Source: an uncultured Saprospiraceae bacterium
GTDB taxonomy: Bacteria > Bacteroidota > Bacteroidia > Chitinophagales > Saprospiraceae
DNA: 25,474 nucleotides
Direction of reading: 5' to 3'
NCBI GenBank assembly: GCA_905479665.1
Contig: CAJQNM010000146.1
Coordinates: forward strand, 1-25,474
Part shown: in pieces, positions 24,312 to 25,474 of the stretch
Layout: each line of letters starts with the position of its first letter
Position numbering within the stretch: position 1 is the stretch's first letter
Position numbers and translations under genes: made by a program
Notes under the pieces: model-generated
The model's input: the letters and a program-made list of their open reading frames with translations, nothing else
What the model was told of the DNA's origin: nothing
Databases searched by the model: none

Positions 24312-24893
24312 ATGCACAACATTGAGCCACATTATTTATGGAGAGACGCATACGTCTCTGCCGAAGACCAGAAGTCGCCACATTTTGGACGGGTCTACGA
24401 TGAATTCCGTTATACGAATAAAGTGTATAACTACTTTATACATCCGCAGTGGGATGAATTCGGCTCGTCGACCTTGTATGGAAAGATCCTATTTGCCGAC
24501 TACGAAGAGCAATTGGCCATTATTGAGCTCATTGGTGAGTGGAACGACTGTCTAGCCAACGACGTTCTTTTTCTCAAGCAAAATGTGATCGATTCACTGG
24601 TTAAAGAGGGGGTCCAAAAATTTATCGTGGTGATGGACCATGTGCTAAATTTTCATGGATCAGATAATTGCTACTATGAAGAATGGTATGAGGACATCTT
24701 AAATACGGGTGGATACATTGCTTTTCTCAATGTGCTAGATCAGGTCTATGATGAGATGATCTCTACCCAGATCGACCACTACGTGCATTTGGGACCGGCT
24801 TTGCAAATTCCAAATTGGAGATCTTTTAAGCCAGCCAACTTGGTGCTGCAACTGGAAATGTCCTTGCAACATCGATCTATGCAACTCCCCTAA
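24312..24893 (+). CDS. Conserved hypothetical protein upstream of era
   Basis: A 193-residue cytosolic protein with no signal peptide or membrane segment, acidic and rich in Tyr and Trp. Striking segments are IHPQWDEFGSSTLYGKILFADYEE, IIELIGEWNDCLANDV and VLNFHGSDNCYYEEWYEDI. I recognise it only as a conserved protein found beside era in related Bacteroidota; no domain of known function is apparent to me. The dense conserved-looking aromatic and acidic residues suggest a folded enzyme-like or binding domain. Its stop codon overlaps the ATG of a six-codon mini-ORF (TAATG), and era follows within 33 bases, so the two genes are almost certainly co-transcribed. Confidence 0.75.
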   Translation: MHNIEPHYLWRDAYVSAEDQKSPHFGRVYDEFRYTNKVYNYFIHPQWDEFGSSTLYGKILFADYEEQLAIIELIGEWNDCLANDVLFLKQNVIDSLVKEGVQKFIVVMDHVLNFHGSDNCYYEEWYEDILNTGGYIAFLNVLDQVYDEMISTQIDHYVHLGPALQIPNWRSFKPANLVLQLEMSLQHRSMQLP

Positions 24894-24925
24894 TGAGAAA
24901 GCTCAATGAATAAAATAAGTCTGCT

Positions 24926-25474
24926 TTGACCTCTTCCTTTAAGTCTGGATTTGTCAACATCATCGGAAATCCCAACGTGGGAAAATCCACTTTGCTGAAT
25001 GCATTGCTGGGCGAGCCTTTGAGCATCATTTCACCCAAGCCCCAAACGACCCGTCATCGCATTCATGGAATTCTCACTACCGACACGCATCAGATCGTTT
25101 TTTCAGATACTCCAGGCTTCATTGATGAGACATCCTATCGCTTGCATGAGAAAATGAATCGCTATGTCCATGGTAGCTTTACGGATGCTGATCTCATGTT
25201 GTTCATGACGACACCCAACGAGGTCTATCCAGAGGAACAAACATTGCTGCGTAAATTGGAGAAACTGACAGTCCCCGTCTTCTTAGTTCTCAACAAGGTA
25301 GACCAACACTCCACGGATGAAATTTTACAGGCTCTGACGGCCTGGCAGGATCGATTTTCCTTTGCGGAGTTTTTCCCGATATCTGCCCTGAAATCACAAA
25401 ATACAGACCGCCTGCTAGAGTTTATCATTGCTCGATTGCCTCACGGTCCTAAGTACTATCCCGATGACCAGCTC
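24926..25474 (+). CDS. era: GTPase Era (3' end beyond the window)
   Basis: The first 183 codons of Era, an essential GTPase that binds 16S rRNA during 30S maturation. All G motifs are present: G1 GNPNVGKST, G2 in PKPQTTRHRIHG, G3 DTPG, G4 NKVD and G5 SALK. The C-terminal KH domain lies beyond the right edge. The reading frame opens after a TAA at 24911-24913, and the only reasonable start is TTG at 24926 (MTSSFKSGFVNIIG), matching the usual short lead into SGFVNIIG. The TTG overlaps the TGA of a seven-codon mini-ORF (24906-24929), so initiation may depend on translational coupling. Confidence 0.95.
   Translation, partial: MTSSFKSGFVNIIGNPNVGKSTLLNALLGEPLSIISPKPQTTRHRIHGILTTDTHQIVFSDTPGFIDETSYRLHEKMNRYVHGSFTDADLMLFMTTPNEVYPEEQTLLRKLEKLTVPVFLVLNKVDQHSTDEILQALTAWQDRFSFAEFFPISALKSQNTDRLLEFIIARLPHGPKYYPDDQL

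Overview
The window reads as a chromosomal segment of an aerobic, probably marine member of the Bacteroidota (Saprospiria/Cytophagia-like). This rests on a secreted protease with a C-terminal type IX secretion sorting domain, a Bacteroidota-type TonB receptor with a carboxypeptidase-regulatory-like N-terminus, and promoters of the form TTG-N19-TAnnTTTG (two complete examples, at the tRNA gene and at the DUF2795 gene). Shine-Dalgarno sequences are largely absent, and the gene pairings are typical of the phylum (STAS-RNase Z, DUF2795-cmk, conserved hypothetical-era).

Layout. 1-266: a hairpin-rich non-coding stretch that looks like a small ~0.2 kb inverted-repeat element. 267-6731: a DUF1569 protein, then a secreted glycoside hydrolase family 2 enzyme and two secreted FGly sulfatases, a small sulfated-glycan-degrading set without SusC/SusD in view. 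6844-7593: a PnuC-family vitamin transporter on the minus strand. 7685-8804: DUF1801 protein, short acyltransferase and tRNA-Lys(TTT). 8871-12680 (minus strand): a terminator, a large M43 metalloprotease exported by type IX secretion, RNase Z and a STAS protein. 12967-16779: housekeeping block clpC, infC, rpmI, rplT. 16804-18060: MacB/FtsX-like permease (minus). 18218-20348: queA, a DUF2795 protein and cmk. 20572-24217: a small outer-membrane barrel protein converging on a TonB receptor that is preceded by a clear TPP riboswitch, with a NadR-like kinase directly upstream. 24312-25474: a conserved hypothetical protein and era (cut by the right edge).

The most interesting system is vitamin uptake. 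A TPP riboswitch with its own promoter element controls a TonB receptor, making that receptor a probable thiamine (or precursor) importer. A NadR-like small-molecule kinase abuts it, and a PnuC-family inner-membrane transporter lies elsewhere in the window. PnuC-type carriers depend on a kinase to trap their substrate, so the kinase and the transporter could serve thiamine instead of, or as well as, nicotinamide riboside. Secondary points of interest are the terminal-inverted-repeat element at the left edge, a relay of tiny overlapping ORFs leading into a TTG-started era, and forced non-AUG starts in pnuC, infC, era and the kinase.

No CRISPR array, transposase, integrase or prophage gene was seen. 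No gene-free stretch exceeds 300 bases; the longest is the clpC upstream region (12675-12966).
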